DNA from: Volutella citrinella
Lineage: Eukaryota > Ascomycota > Sordariomycetes > Hypocreales > Nectriaceae
DNA: 64,000 bases
Reading direction: 5' to 3'
Assembly (NCBI GenBank): GCA_034401135.1
Contig: JAWZSP010000005.1
Location: forward strand, 62,001 to 126,000
Below are positions 36,991-47,824 of this stretch, piece by piece. The notes under the pieces were generated by a model. That model made no database searches. It worked only from the letters and a program-made list of their open reading frames with translations, and was not told where the DNA came from. The number at the start of each line of letters is the position of its first letter. The first letter of the stretch is position 1. The position numbers and the translations under genes were made by a program.

Positions 36991-37434
36991 CTACCTAGCT
37001 CTTCTCCGCCTGGGTATCTGTTTTGTCGTCTGCTCAGCAGCGAGCTCTGCCGCCCGCCACGCCTCTTTCGCGGCAATCCGAGCGCTTTGCCGTGGTGCCT
37101 CTTGCACCACCGCAGGCTCCACCTTACCACGAGGCTTGCTCGCTTTTCCTCGACTCGTTTTCGTGCCACTCTCAGGGACTTGGGCGACCGCAGCTGGCGC
37201 TGCCTCGGTGGTGTTGGGCGCCTGGTCAGCAGCAAGTCCCGCCTGCTGTAGGTTGCGCCTAGTTCGCTTCTTGGGTTGTGTAGTCCCCACGCCCTCGGCC
37301 GCTTCATCGTCCCCAAGAGCGCGCTCAGCTCTCGTCCTCGGAGGCTGTGTCGGCTCAGATGGTGCATTAGCTTCTCCTATCCTAGGAATTAGTTCTAGTA
37401 AGCTGCTGAGCTTGAAGTTAAAAGGGCGAGGCAT
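36991..37434 (-). CDS. Low-complexity basic/Ala-rich hypothetical protein (147 aa)
   Basis: The frame starts MPRPFNFKLSSLLELIPRI and continues with PPRTRAERA, KKRTRR and RQSARIAAKEA blocks, ending in RRRRAR. It is rich in Ala, Arg, Glu and Pro, with AT-hook-like or nuclear-localisation-like basic clusters. I do not recognise it. The flanks are AT-rich and the ORF stands alone in a gene-poor stretch, so a mobile-element remnant or lineage-specific gene are both possible. Confidence 0.35.
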   Translation of the reverse strand: MPRPFNFKLSSLLELIPRIGEANAPSEPTQPPRTRAERALGDDEAAEGVGTTQPKKRTRRNLQQAGLAADQAPNTTEAAPAAVAQVPESGTKTSRGKASKPRGKVEPAVVQEAPRQSARIAAKEAWRAAELAAEQTTKQIPRRRRAR

Positions 37435-37804
37435 TCGCTTCTTCTATAGCTTGCAGACAAAAAGGAAGAATTTAGCAGCTTCAAATACAGAAACGTTTTA
37501 ATATTCTTCCTTTTTACACTTATGCATCTTCAATAAGCAGGTAAGTAAAAGTACATGTCAAAGCGAGAGTGCTACCTCTGGCGGCAGGGTGCATTTGGCC
37601 TACCATTGTGCTCAAACGGCAATTTCCAGTCTCTATGCTGACAGTACATTTATTTACAAAGCAAACAACCAGCCAGGCAAGCAAGCAGGATTCAGCTGAG
37701 CCTACCGACTGGTAAGCGCCTTTATGTATCTGTCTCTGCCAGGACGACAATTTGCCAAGAGGGTGAGAACTATTTTAATAAACGATGGAAAATTTGCTAT
37801 TCTA

Positions 37805-40800
37805 TTACACAGGAGCGCCCCAACCTCCGCCGCCAGGAGTATTGATCTGCATAATCTCTCCAGGACGCAAATTAACTACGGCTTGTCCACCCAGGTTAAT
37901 CTTATCCATGCCTCCAGTATCATTATGCCTGAAGACAAAATTCTGCCCGACAGCCCCTGGCTCACCACCGGCCATGCCGTACGGCGCAAAGACTCGCCTC
38001 TCGCTCAGGATGCTTGACTTGAGGGGGATGCGGGCCTCAATCTCCCGCACGCAACCATTTCCACCAGTCCACTTGCCTTTGCCACCCGAACCAAGTCTCA
38101 CCTCGTGTCGTCGCACGACGACAGGGGTTCGCTTCTCAATCACCTCGGCATCTGTCATGCGAGTATTCGTCGAATGGCAGTGAACGGCGGACTCACCGTT
38201 CCAGCCAGGACCAGCTCCAGTGCCGCCCCCAATGGACTCTCCGTAATTCCAACCGGGTTTGATCTCGCCCGTGGCCGGATCACGTCCCCCCATGCCCCAA
38301 CCAAAGCTGCTGGCACATCCCTGGAAGGCAGCAACGCACCGAAACGCGCGCAGGATCGTATCAATAACACGCTGGCTGGCAAGGGTGCTGCCACAGATTG
38401 CCACAGACGGTTGAGGGTTCAGCACTGAGCCCTTGGGTAACTTGATCTCGACTGGGGTTAGGCAGCCCTGGTTGAGTGGAATCTCGAGGTCGATGAGGCA
38501 TCGGAGACAATAAATGACTGCCGAATGAGCAATGGAGATGGGGCAGTTGATGTTACCCCATCCCTGTGGCCCAGTGCCATCAAAGTCAAATACCGCCGAT
38601 CCCGTGTTGGCGTCGATGGTAATCTTCAGCTTGAGCTGCGTGCCGTTGTCAAAGGAATCGGTTGATTCCAAGCCTTGGGGATGTTCTTTGGCTACCCTCT
38701 TGAGAAACTCGCGGACGGCAACTTCTGCGTTGCGCTGAATGCCACCCATATACTTGTGGACAATGGGAAGTGAAAATTCTTCGCAGAGCCTCTGTAACAA
38801 CAGGATACCCCGTTGGTTAGCCGATATCTGTGCTTTGAGATCCGAGATATTATCCTGAATACGACGTGTTGGGCTGCAACCGGGGAAGCTTCCAGCAAGG
38901 GCAAAGGCTTCGCGCACTTCCTTCTCAAGGAACTTGCCCTGGCTGACAATTTTTAGTGTAGGCACATTGAGTCCTTCTTCCCAAAGCTCCTTGGAATCAG
39001 GCATCATTGAAGTAATACCCTTTCCGCCTGCGGGGTAATGTTAGTTGTTGAGATATAGTAAAGGGAGGAAGGGCAATGGGGAAATAGGTACCGATGTCTG
39101 TGTGATGACCCCTACTGGCCGTATAGAATGCAATCTGCCCATCAACAAAAACAGGCGTGATAACAGTAACATCAGGAAGGTGGGTGCCGCCCCATTCCGG
39201 GTGGTTAGTCAAAAGAACATCACCGGCCTCAAGCTTGCCCTGCCAACGATGATGCTGTGCTTGAATGGCTAGCTGCATACTTCCCAAGTGAATCGGAATA
39301 TGCGGTGCATTTGCCACAAGCTGGCCGTCTGGTGAAAATATGGCACACGAAAAATCCAATCTTTCTCTGATGCTGGTAGAGATTGAAGTTCTTTGGAGAG
39401 TGTTGCCCATCTGCTCGGCGATGGACATAAAGCGATGGGCAAAGATGGACAGTTGGATGGGGCTGAACTTGTCATCTGTAGTTTCCTTTTGGGCGGTATT
39501 TTCCGACTCCTCGACTTTCCCAATGACCACATGATGAGGAAGGATATAAGCTGTGAAGGATGGTTCCACAATGATAGTTTGTGTCTCGTCAATAATCAGG
39601 CAAGGTCCATTGATAGTGGTGCCCTTCTCAATATCGTCGAGCTTGTAGACGTTGGCATTCACCCATTCGCCATCAAAGTACATGCTCTGTTGCTTTGAAG
39701 CATGTGCATTCTTGATGCGAAACTTGGCTTCTTGAAGAGCTTCGGTAGGGGGAACAGGCTTTGTGATGTTTCCTGCGTTGCCGGTTCCGCGAACCTGAAT
39801 TGAATCAATGACAATGTGACGATCCAAGACGAAGGCAAACTCTCGCAAGTGCTCGGCAATAAATGCGGCGCCATAATCCTCGTCGTCAGGTCGCAGAATA
39901 GCCAGGTTTGTATCCGTGCCAAAGTATCGTAAACTCAACGATTCGTCAAACTTAATGGATTTAGCAGTGGCTCCTTGCGCAAGCAGTTCAGCTAAAACAG
40001 TCTTCCTCAACTGTTGGAGACGTTGGCGGATCCTTGGGAGCTCTTCCAAAGTAAACTCCCCTGCGAACGGCTCGGATGACTCGACGTTGAGCTGGGCCTG
40101 CGAGATCCCATACGCGGATAACAAGGAGGACCATTTATGGATCAGAATCCGGTTTATACCCAATTTCAAGGCAATGGAACAAGCATGCTCTATCCGAAAA
40201 TGTCAGCGTCACAACTCAGGCATCCAAGTCGGTTTTGGATAACTTACGGCCACCAGCTCCACCGAAACTCACAAGGCTGTGTTTTTCCGGAGCATAGCCT
40301 CTTGCCTCTAAATCAGGGTTAGCTTCTTTCCACCATCGAGAAACAGACACAGTATAGACTTGCCAGTTGCATTCCGAATGGGTCTGCTCATTGTCTCGTT
40401 GGCCACATTGAGAAAGCCGAGGGCAACTTCTTCAGCAGTCAAGCTTTGAGACGTCTGCGCGTTGAAATCATCCGTCATTATTTTGAAGCCGGCCTTGACA
40501 ACCTCAAGATCCAAGGGTTGATTTGCGTCTTTCCCGAAAACGGCAGGGAAGGAGGACATGTCGAGTCTGCCCAAGAACAGATTCGCATCTGTTACCGTAA
40601 GAGGACCTCCATTGCGATAACTCGCCGGACCAGGATAAGCACCAGCACTTTCAGGACCAACAACAAGTAAGCCATTTCTAGCGAACAGCATTGATCCGCC
40701 ACCAGCGGCAACTGTCTGGATGTTAAGCATCGGCACATTCAGGGTCCTGTCGGCGATGTGGGTTTCCAAGAGGAAATCGTATTTCCCGTCAAACCGACAC

Positions 40801-41983
40801 ACGTCTGTGCTTGTACCGCCCATGTCAAAGCCAATCAAGGGGGCGTTTCCATCATAGCAGGAATTAGCAATGCCAACAACGCCTCCGGCTGGGCCACTGA
40901 GGAGGGCTTCGTTGCCGCGGAACTTGGACGATTGCTTGAGTCCTCCATCGGAGCACATGAATTCAAGTCGCTGAGGGAGGCTTTCAAATCCAGACTCAAA
41001 GCTCTCAATATACCTTCTGACCACTGGATACAGATAGGCTTCAGAGCAGACGGACGTGCTCCGTCGCAAGTACTTGATTGTTGGACTGGTGTCGCTTGAG
41101 ATGGACACATAGCGGAAGCCTACGTCCTTTGCAATGGCAGCAGCTTGTTGTTCGTGTTCCGGGTAGAGGTAAGAATGCATAAAAGAAATGGCAATAGAGG
41201 TATATCCGATGTCCCTCAGTGCCTGAAATTGTTGCTTGACAGCGATGGGGTCCATCTGCTTCAGAACCCGAATAATTTCACCACTTGCGGTCCGGACCAA
41301 GGCAGGGTCCACAATCTCCGCCTTCTTGTCCATGGGCTGCGGGTTTAGATCATAGTCCTCGATGGTTATGCGCTCATCCACCTCAACAACTGTGTCGTGG
41401 AGCGCTTTGGGTTTCTCAACATTAAGTGCAAAGAGTTTGGGACGAGTCTGGTCCCCTATGACGCAGACATCCTTGAAGCCTTCGGATAAGGATGTAACAT
41501 TAGCCACCCGGAAATTCAAACGGTTCACACTGAGAGTTTTTACCTTTGGTGGTGACAAAGGCGAACTTTTCACCCTTGTGCTCCAGGAGGGCGTTTGTCG
41601 CAATTGTAGTTCCAATCCGACAAGAGGCTTTTGCACAACACACTCGTTAGCTTCTTGTATCTTCAACAAGTGGATAACAGTCCCTGAGGGAAATCCCGAA
41701 TATTATCCTGGCTCAGCGACTTACCAATTCTCGATGCTTTGAGCTTTTCTCCTGCACTGATAGAGCGGCCCTCAACATGGGCCAGAACACGCCGAATGGC
41801 TTCGGTGGGAGCATCCGCATAGTGAGCAGGATTGACAGAAAGAAGCTTAAAGATCAACGGTGGCTGGTCTTGAATTTCGGCGATTACATCGCAAAAGGTA
41901 CCACCACGATCAATTGAAACGTTGATGTCCGCCAAGGGCGTCGATTCTTCCAGAGGAGTCGTATCTCCTATAAACGGGGCCAT
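37805..41983 (-). CDS. 5-oxoprolinase (ATP-hydrolysing; HyuA-HyuB fusion), 1,279 aa
   Basis: Six exons join in phase: 41983-41725, 41627-41544, 41479-40364, 40307-40248, 40189-39092 and 39027-37805, giving 1,279 residues, the expected size for eukaryotic 5-oxoprolinase. The hydantoinase A half has VSIDRGGTFCDVIAE at residues 20-35, RIGTTIATNALLEHKG and FDMGGTSTDVCRFDG (phosphate/nucleotide binding as in the actin-like fold). The hydantoinase B half has GNTLQRTSISTSIRERLDFS and the Gly-rich end GEIMQINTPGGGGWG. The enzyme opens 5-oxoproline (pyroglutamate) to glutamate at the cost of ATP in the cytosol; some fungal paralogues act on related lactams. Intron 3 (40363-40308) has a GC donor (CTG then GCAAGT). 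The gene is divergent from an MFS carrier, which suggests uptake of the substrate. Confidence 0.93.
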
Positions 41984-42185
41984 GATTGTTCGTCGGACTT
42001 GGTCTTGCAGGGCGTCTCAATCGATGCAGTAAGCAACTTTAGCTCAGATGGTCTCGCGCGTTCATTGATATACAGATTTGCATTTCAAGGACTTCCAAGA
42101 CTCTGTAACGGACAATCACATTCGTGAGAGTCCTGGGCTGTGATGGTGTCGGGGGTGAAACCCGACGCCGGGGAACTTCCTATTC

Positions 42186-42199
42186 AGGCAATAATCCGA
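42186..42199 (+). promoter_or_regulatory. 14-base motif shared with 47453-47466
   Basis: AGGCAATAATCCGA occurs identically here and between the Zn2Cys6 gene and the cucumopine-synthase-like gene. Confidence 0.35.
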
Positions 42200-42226
42200 C
42201 CATGACCAAAATGGCAATTCTGCGGC

Positions 42227-42258
42227 GTCCGCTGCTAAAATCGGAGTCGGCTGCGGAC
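42227..42258. promoter_or_regulatory. Inverted GTCCGC/GCGGAC pair
   Basis: Two CGG-type half sites in inverted orientation with a 20-base spacer, in the bidirectional promoter. A binuclear-zinc regulator could bind it; the one encoded at 44920 is a candidate. Confidence 0.35.
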
Positions 42259-42264
42259 TACTGT

Positions 42265-42303
42265 TAAAACGGGACTAGAACACCGTTACTAAAACAAGAC
42301 TAG
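42265..42303 (+). repeat. Direct repeat TAAAACNNGACTAG
   Basis: Copies at 42265-42278 and 42290-42303 match at 12 of 14 bases with 25-base periodicity. A weaker TAAAAtcgGAG at 42236 may be a third. Confidence 0.4.
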
Positions 42304-42727
42304 TCCGGGGCACTGATAAGGTCCCCCCGTCGACGCGTGCAGGGTAGATGAACGAAAAGCCCAACTCTACTGTTCAAACCTTACAGGTGACGATATTCTT
42401 CCGTTTGGCGATCCAGTCTCGAACAGGGAGTGGTGGTCGGAAATCATGCCACCCTGCCTCGATCCTCAGCCTTATCAGTTGGTTCTTGGGCTTCTCCACA
42501 GCAGATAAAACACGCTCTCTTATCACTCGTGGCTACCCAGCAATGCTCATGCACGGGCCGGATGTTGAGCTAAGCACACATTATCGCGGATTCCTCCCCA
42601 AGCATCAAGGCTCAAAGGTATAAAAGCACCATCTTGGTTTGCAGCTTCTTTCAACCTAGGCAATCTCGAGTTTCCTGAAAGTACCTCCACTTACTACATA
42701 ATTTGAACAATCATCTTACGATCCACG

Positions 42728-44292
42728 ATGACAACCCGACCAGGAGATGATGCTTCGATCGACAAAGCCGACATGGCAACGAAAGCCTACACCGATGAAG
42801 AGAATGTTCACCAAGGGCAGGACAATCAGCAGACCAAGAGAACTCTTCGTCATAAGATCCTTGGCATCTTGTGGGATTCTCTCGACAAGTCTCCCGAAGA
42901 ACGCAAGTTTGTCAACAAGGCAGATTGGTGGATCATGACATACGTCTGCTTTGCCTACTTTGTTAAGTATCTCGACCAGACAAATGTGAGTGCTCCGTGA
43001 CGAGACAAATGTTGGATGAAGTACTGATTCTCTTCAAATCGCAGGTGATCAATGCGTACGTTTCCGGCATGAAGGAAGACCTGAAAATGAAAGGAAACGA
43101 CTACAACCTGCTCCAAACCATGTTTACCGTCGGGTATTGCTTGGGAAACCTCCCATCTCAGCTCATGATGACCAAAATTCGTCCGTCCATCTGGCTGCCT
43201 TCGTTGGAGTTGATCTGGGGACTCCTTGTCATGGCCATGGCTGCAGCCAAGAACGTCCAAACATTGTATGCCTTGCGCTTCATCATTGGCTTTCTTGAGG
43301 CGTCTGCTTATCCGGGTATCATCACACTGCTAGGAAACTGGTACACACCCCAGGAGCTTGGGAAGCGTTCTTGCATCTTCATTGCCAGCGCGTCGGTGTC
43401 ACAGATGTTTTCTGGCTATCTGCAGGCAGCGCTTTACAGTGGAATGGACGGGAAGCACGGACTGCGCGCCTGGCAATGGCTCTTCATCTTTGATGGAATC
43501 ATTGGCATCCCCATCTGCATCTGCGGCTTCTTTGCAGTTCCCGATAGTCCATCCAACACCAAGGCTCGATGGCTGACGAAGACTGACAAGGCCATTGCTA
43601 TTTCTCGCATGGAGAGAGTCGGTCGCAAGCCTCCCGGGAAATTGACTTGGAAGGTCATGCGTGACGTCTTCACCTCGTGGCCAGTCTACCTCTTCAGCGT
43701 CATCTTTGCCGCACAGCTGCTTGGTGTTCGCATCTACAACTACTTTACCATCTATCTCAAGAGCACAGGCAGATACACAGTCGAGCAGGTCAACGTTATT
43801 CCGACGGGAGGATTCGCCTTCCAGACAGTCATGACTCTGACATATGCATGGGTTGCTGATGGTATCGGCAGGCGTGAGCCATCTATCTATGTTGCTGCCA
43901 CCATCTCGCTGGTGGGTTGCATCATCCTTAGCATCTACCCCGAGCACAACCACACAGCCATGATGGCGGGTTGGATTCTGACCTATGGCCAAACCGGTGC
44001 ATCGGCTCTCATCTTGACCATGATCAATGAGATTCTTTCCTTCTCCAGTGAGCAAAGGCTTGTGGTGATTGGAGTTGTCGAGACTTTTGGGTTTGTTATG
44101 AATGCCTGGGTTATTCTTCTCGCCTACAACACCAGCGAAGCCCCTCACTTCAGCGTTGGGTACGAGATGGCGGCCATGTTCTTTGTCATTGAAATCCTGG
44201 CTTTGACTGGTATCTGGTATTGTTCTAGCAAGTGGAAGCCTGGTCCCAAGGATGAGGTTGCTCGTGATGCCACTGTTATCGAGCAAGACTAG
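42728..44292 (+). CDS. MFS transporter, anion:cation symporter (allantoate permease-like), 501 aa
   Basis: Exons 42728-42985 and 43045-44292 (one 59-base intron, phase 0) give 501 residues. The frame has the Dal5/ACS hallmarks: ADWWIMTYVCFAYFVKYLDQTN in helix 1, GYCLGNLPSQLMMTK, the RFIIGFLEASAYPG segment and the DSPSNTKARWLTK loop. About twelve membrane helices are seen. Members import carboxylates such as allantoate, nicotinate, pantothenate and related acids with protons. Since it is divergent from 5-oxoprolinase, pyroglutamate or a related lactam is a reasonable substrate; this is inferred from position only. Damaged copies of two of its segments lie at 17612-17820. Confidence 0.9.
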
Positions 44293-44919
44293 GGTTTGGG
44301 TGACTCTTCTCCTTCTCCTCTTCCTAGAGGCATCAAGCTGGACCGCGGACACAACGACTATTTTCGATTCACACTTGGACTATGTGGGGGATGCGTCTGA
44401 GATATGCGTACAGTGCCCAGCTTGAACTAGAATATTTATACATATTGTCAGCAATTCCCATAGCTATCCTCGTCTTTTGCATCGCTCCTTGTCCGCCTCA
44501 GGACCGTAGAGGCTGGAAATGGGCCATCCATCGGAATGACGCGACTACTTGAGAAGAAAAGGAGTCAAACCGATGTCAATGAAGAACCGGGAACCACGCG
44601 GCTGGAATAAGAACCTGGACCCTGCCAAACCATGTGGCAGGAGGCCAGTGTCCCTAGCGTCCTTGGGCCAACGGGCTTGGGAGAGTTGTTGACGCTAGGC
44701 TTTGGCGAGTGCGGGGTAGGGTGTGATAGCGTCCAATGTGACCAGACCACATTAAGGGATCCAAAGATAAGAACTCCACAGTGGCCCACAGGTCCCACTG
44801 CTCTCAGCACTCTCGCAGTTGGTGGAGAGCCTACTTCCTTGACTCTCTCATTCTCGCCAGGACAAGTTCTCATCCCGACGCGTCCGTTCCAACCCAATTC
44901 GCTGGCCTTAGGTCTCCCA
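44293..44919. promoter_or_regulatory. Spacer, promoter and 5' leader of the Zn2Cys6 gene
   Basis: About 630 bases after the carrier stop. An open frame begins at 44632 in phase with the regulator, but its first 95 codons show no homology-like features, so I treat it as leader. Confidence 0.45.
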
Positions 44920-47298
44920 ATGGAACCACACATGAACATCTTTCGCGTGAGGCCTTCGAAGCCTCCATCAAGAACCAAGCACGGCGTCGGAACCAGCCGT
45001 GTGGAGAAACCCGTGCGACTCGCTAATGCTAATGGGTCGAGGCGACGGACAGCGTGCGAACGATGTCGTCGACACAAAAAGGAGTGCAGCAGGACTCTTC
45101 CAAGTTGCGTCTCTTGCGCCAAGGCCGGTGTCGAGTGCTCTCGTGCGTCCATCACATCAAGTACTGCTACGGAGACTGTGACGGGGACTGCAGATCGGCT
45201 GGCCTGGTTGGAGAAGCTGATTACCGAGAAACAATTGCTGCCTCAAGGGGTGTACATTGATGAGATACGAACTGGAACCGCCATCACGGATATATTTGAC
45301 GCGGCATGTCCGGAGCAGTCCCCAGTCGCTCCCCTAGCTTCTTCAACGGTGCAGCAGATTGTTGGTATCGAGAGGGATAATAACGAGACGGCTGAGAGAC
45401 GGCATGAACAACAAGAGAAAGAGGACATGGCTAACGTGGGCCACCTCGAGCCCGCAGACTCACCCATTGATGCAAATGAGGATGGAGAAACGCTCGTCGA
45501 TACTGACGAGGTCGAAAATGATGGAAATACAGCAAGGAGGAATTGCCATCGTCAGAGAGTCGAAAGTTGCTCTTCAATCTCCCCAAAGGCATCAGTACAA
45601 CCGTCACATCAGCCAGGCCCAGAACAACCGAGTCCCCGCCCTAACCCTTCACCAATATCCACCGTCAGTGGCATCGAAGTTGTTCCGGCTGGGTCCAAGC
45701 ACTGCAATCAACGTGCCTGCGTCGACGCATACTTTCGGGACATCAACCGCGTCTACCCGTTTATTGACAGGGATAAAGTCATGATGACTCTCGATAACAA
45801 GGCAGACGTCTTGTCTGCGCCGCCTTACGATGATCTGGATCTGACAATGCTGCATCTCATTGTGGCCATCGGATGCACCACCTTGCAAAGAGCAAAATCT
45901 CCATCTTCAACAACACCAATACCCTCCTTGATGGTCGACTATGGAGCCATCATCAGCACATGTCTGCTGCGTGAAAGCACTGAAACGGTACAAATATTGC
46001 TGCTTCTCGCCATACACTCCTTGTTTGGTCCCGAGGGACTTCCGACGGCACCAATCATGTGCATGCTGGCTTGTCAAGCCACTCGAATCGGTCTCACACG
46101 TCGGCACACGGCCGACAGAGACGGGAGCCTACCTCACACTGACACGGAGAGAAACCACCGACTCTTCTGGAGCATCTACTGTCTTGACCGCGCCATAGCT
46201 TTGTCGACGGGAATGCCTGTGGCGCTCAGCTCATCCAATGCGGATGTGCCTCTCCCTTCACTGACTGTCCAAGAGTTTGCCTCGCCGGACCGTCTCGAGT
46301 TTGTTTCAACTCTGCAGGTCGCACGACACATTATTCAACTTCGCATCCTCGAAGACAGGGTTCTCCGGGAAATTCATCTTCCTGATCCCAAGTCCACAGC
46401 TTCCCTGACACGTTCTGATCGACAAAGCATAATACGTGATTTGCGGACTGCCATTGAGAACTGGTACAGTAGCGGCTGCCTCCTTCAGTCTCCCGAGGTC
46501 GACGACACGACAATTCACATACGGGTTTCTTGGCTATCGTCACGTTACTACAACATTCTGTTTCTTCTTTACTACCCATCCTATTTCAACCCTTGCTCCT
46601 CATCGCTTCTATCTCGAACGGAGCTTGTCTCATTGGCCCAGAAACACATTCAAGCCGTCGCAGTCCGCTTCCGCCAAAGGCAGCTACCTCTAAATCACCT
46701 GACACTCTGCAGACTATTCCCCGTCGTCAAATTCTTGATCCAGGCTTGTCTTGACCTGAAAATAGACGAACCCGTCTCTGCGTATGACGACATTTCCACC
46801 TGTGCTGACATCCTCGAGGAATTTCCAGAGGAATGGAGCCCGGCCCGACGAACTGCTGTCATGATCAGACAAGTTCTGTCTGAAGCGTTTTTCGTGGCCC
46901 CTGCAGGATCCTACGTTTCCCACTCCCCAGACTCGTCGATATCAATGGAAGCTGCAGCATCCCCGACTCTGTACATCCTTGAGTCAGATCATGCATGGCA
47001 GCTGGCTATCAAATCGATGTTGAGGGTGCTGGAAGAACGGGTTCTAGGCCGTGGCACTATATTTGGACATGTTGATGTCAACTGGGAGGATGCACCGTTG
47101 AGGAATACCGACGCCACGTCAAATCGGTCCAAGCCGGCAATCATGTCAATGGACTCACTTGCCTTGCGGCCCACAGCTGATGAAGAAGTTTGGAGCCCTA
47201 ATGGTCCTGGAGATTCTCGAAGTATAGACAAGTCATCCAACCCTTACTTGGACGACTTTGGCGCAGTGGTAAATATGTCGATACTTGATTTTCTTTAG
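44920..47298 (+). CDS. Zn2Cys6 fungal transcription factor, about 792 aa
   Basis: The binuclear zinc cluster is complete at 45055-45138: CERCRRHKKEC, then CVSC and a final Cys six residues on (C-x2-C-x6-C-x6-C-x2-C-x6-C). It is followed by a short linker and a probable coiled coil (DRLAWLEKLI), an acidic Glu/Asp/Pro-rich region, and a fungal-specific transcription factor domain from about 45700 (ACVDAYFRDINRVYPFIDRD; HRLFWSIYCLDRAIAL). The open frame extends upstream to 44632, but a zinc cluster about 40-45 residues from the N-terminus is usual, so I prefer the ATG at 44920 or 44932. A nuclear regulator; by position it may control the carrier, the oxoprolinase and the next gene. Confidence 0.9.
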   Translation: MEPHMNIFRVRPSKPPSRTKHGVGTSRVEKPVRLANANGSRRRTACERCRRHKKECSRTLPSCVSCAKAGVECSRASITSSTATETVTGTADRLAWLEKLITEKQLLPQGVYIDEIRTGTAITDIFDAACPEQSPVAPLASSTVQQIVGIERDNNETAERRHEQQEKEDMANVGHLEPADSPIDANEDGETLVDTDEVENDGNTARRNCHRQRVESCSSISPKASVQPSHQPGPEQPSPRPNPSPISTVSGIEVVPAGSKHCNQRACVDAYFRDINRVYPFIDRDKVMMTLDNKADVLSAPPYDDLDLTMLHLIVAIGCTTLQRAKSPSSTTPIPSLMVDYGAIISTCLLRESTETVQILLLLAIHSLFGPEGLPTAPIMCMLACQATRIGLTRRHTADRDGSLPHTDTERNHRLFWSIYCLDRAIALSTGMPVALSSSNADVPLPSLTVQEFASPDRLEFVSTLQVARHIIQLRILEDRVLREIHLPDPKSTASLTRSDRQSIIRDLRTAIENWYSSGCLLQSPEVDDTTIHIRVSWLSSRYYNILFLLYYPSYFNPCSSSLLSRTELVSLAQKHIQAVAVRFRQRQLPLNHLTLCRLFPVVKFLIQACLDLKIDEPVSAYDDISTCADILEEFPEEWSPARRTAVMIRQVLSEAFFVAPAGSYVSHSPDSSISMEAAASPTLYILESDHAWQLAIKSMLRVLEERVLGRGTIFGHVDVNWEDAPLRNTDATSNRSKPAIMSMDSLALRPTADEEVWSPNGPGDSRSIDKSSNPYLDDFGAVVNMSILDFL

Positions 47299-47824
47299 TA
47301 TGGACTTTACCTTGTATTACTAGCGAGCCGAGGCTGTATTCTTTGACGGTTATTAAATTGTACAAAATGCCCAGCAAGGTGTGTCGATAGGTCCGTAGGC
47401 ATTTCATCCCAAAAAGGCAAAAGTAGAAAGCCGACAACCGCTCATCCTAATTAGGCAATAATCCGAAGTCCGACAGATCATGCCGCAGATAAGCAGAGCC
47501 ACGTCAGAGGCTTGACAGGGCAATTTCTCCACTCCGCTATCCCCACTGCCCTGATGGCCTTCTCCCAATGACGGAACGCCTTCGAATTTAGCGTCTCAAC
47601 TTACTCGCCTGTCCATGCCAAGTACTCATTGCCTTACACGGCTTACCCGAAATACAAGGATGGGCTACAACGGTTAGGTCTAATGGTATACCCGCAGCCG
47701 GTTCAATCAGGGCATTGTGCATATAGATAAGAATCCATCGGTCAGCGGCACTTTCGCTTGGTTCCTCTAGAGTGCACAGTCTCGATATTCCTTTCAATAC
47801 TGCTCTGAACCCTTTCCATCCATC
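47299..47824. promoter_or_regulatory. Promoter of the cucumopine-synthase-like gene
   Basis: About 530 bases. It holds the shared AGGCAATAATCCGA at 47453-47466, then a second CCGA element (AGTCCGACAG) immediately after. Confidence 0.4.
47453..47466 (+). promoter_or_regulatory. 14-base motif shared with 42186-42199
   Basis: AGGCAATAATCCGA, identical to the copy in the oxoprolinase/carrier promoter, about 360 bases upstream of the next start codon. Confidence 0.35.

Larger units (their letters stand above)
41984..42727. promoter_or_regulatory. Bidirectional promoter of the oxoprolinase and the MFS carrier
   Basis: 744 bases between two start codons. It contains AGGCAATAATCCGA at 42186-42199, an inverted GTCCGC...GCGGAC pair at 42227-42258 of the kind bound by Zn2Cys6 regulators, and two direct repeats TAAAACNNGACTAG at 42265 and 42290. 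Confidence 0.55.

Noticed and set aside
37023..37501. Plus-strand open frames opposite the low-complexity ORF
   Set aside because: Codon usage looks less gene-like and the frames overlap each other.
38105..38428. Plus-strand open frame within the oxoprolinase gene
   Set aside because: Antisense shadow of a conserved coding exon.
44565..45155. Minus-strand 196-codon frame opposite the regulator's N-terminus
   Set aside because: It is antisense to the zinc-cluster codons and has no family signature.
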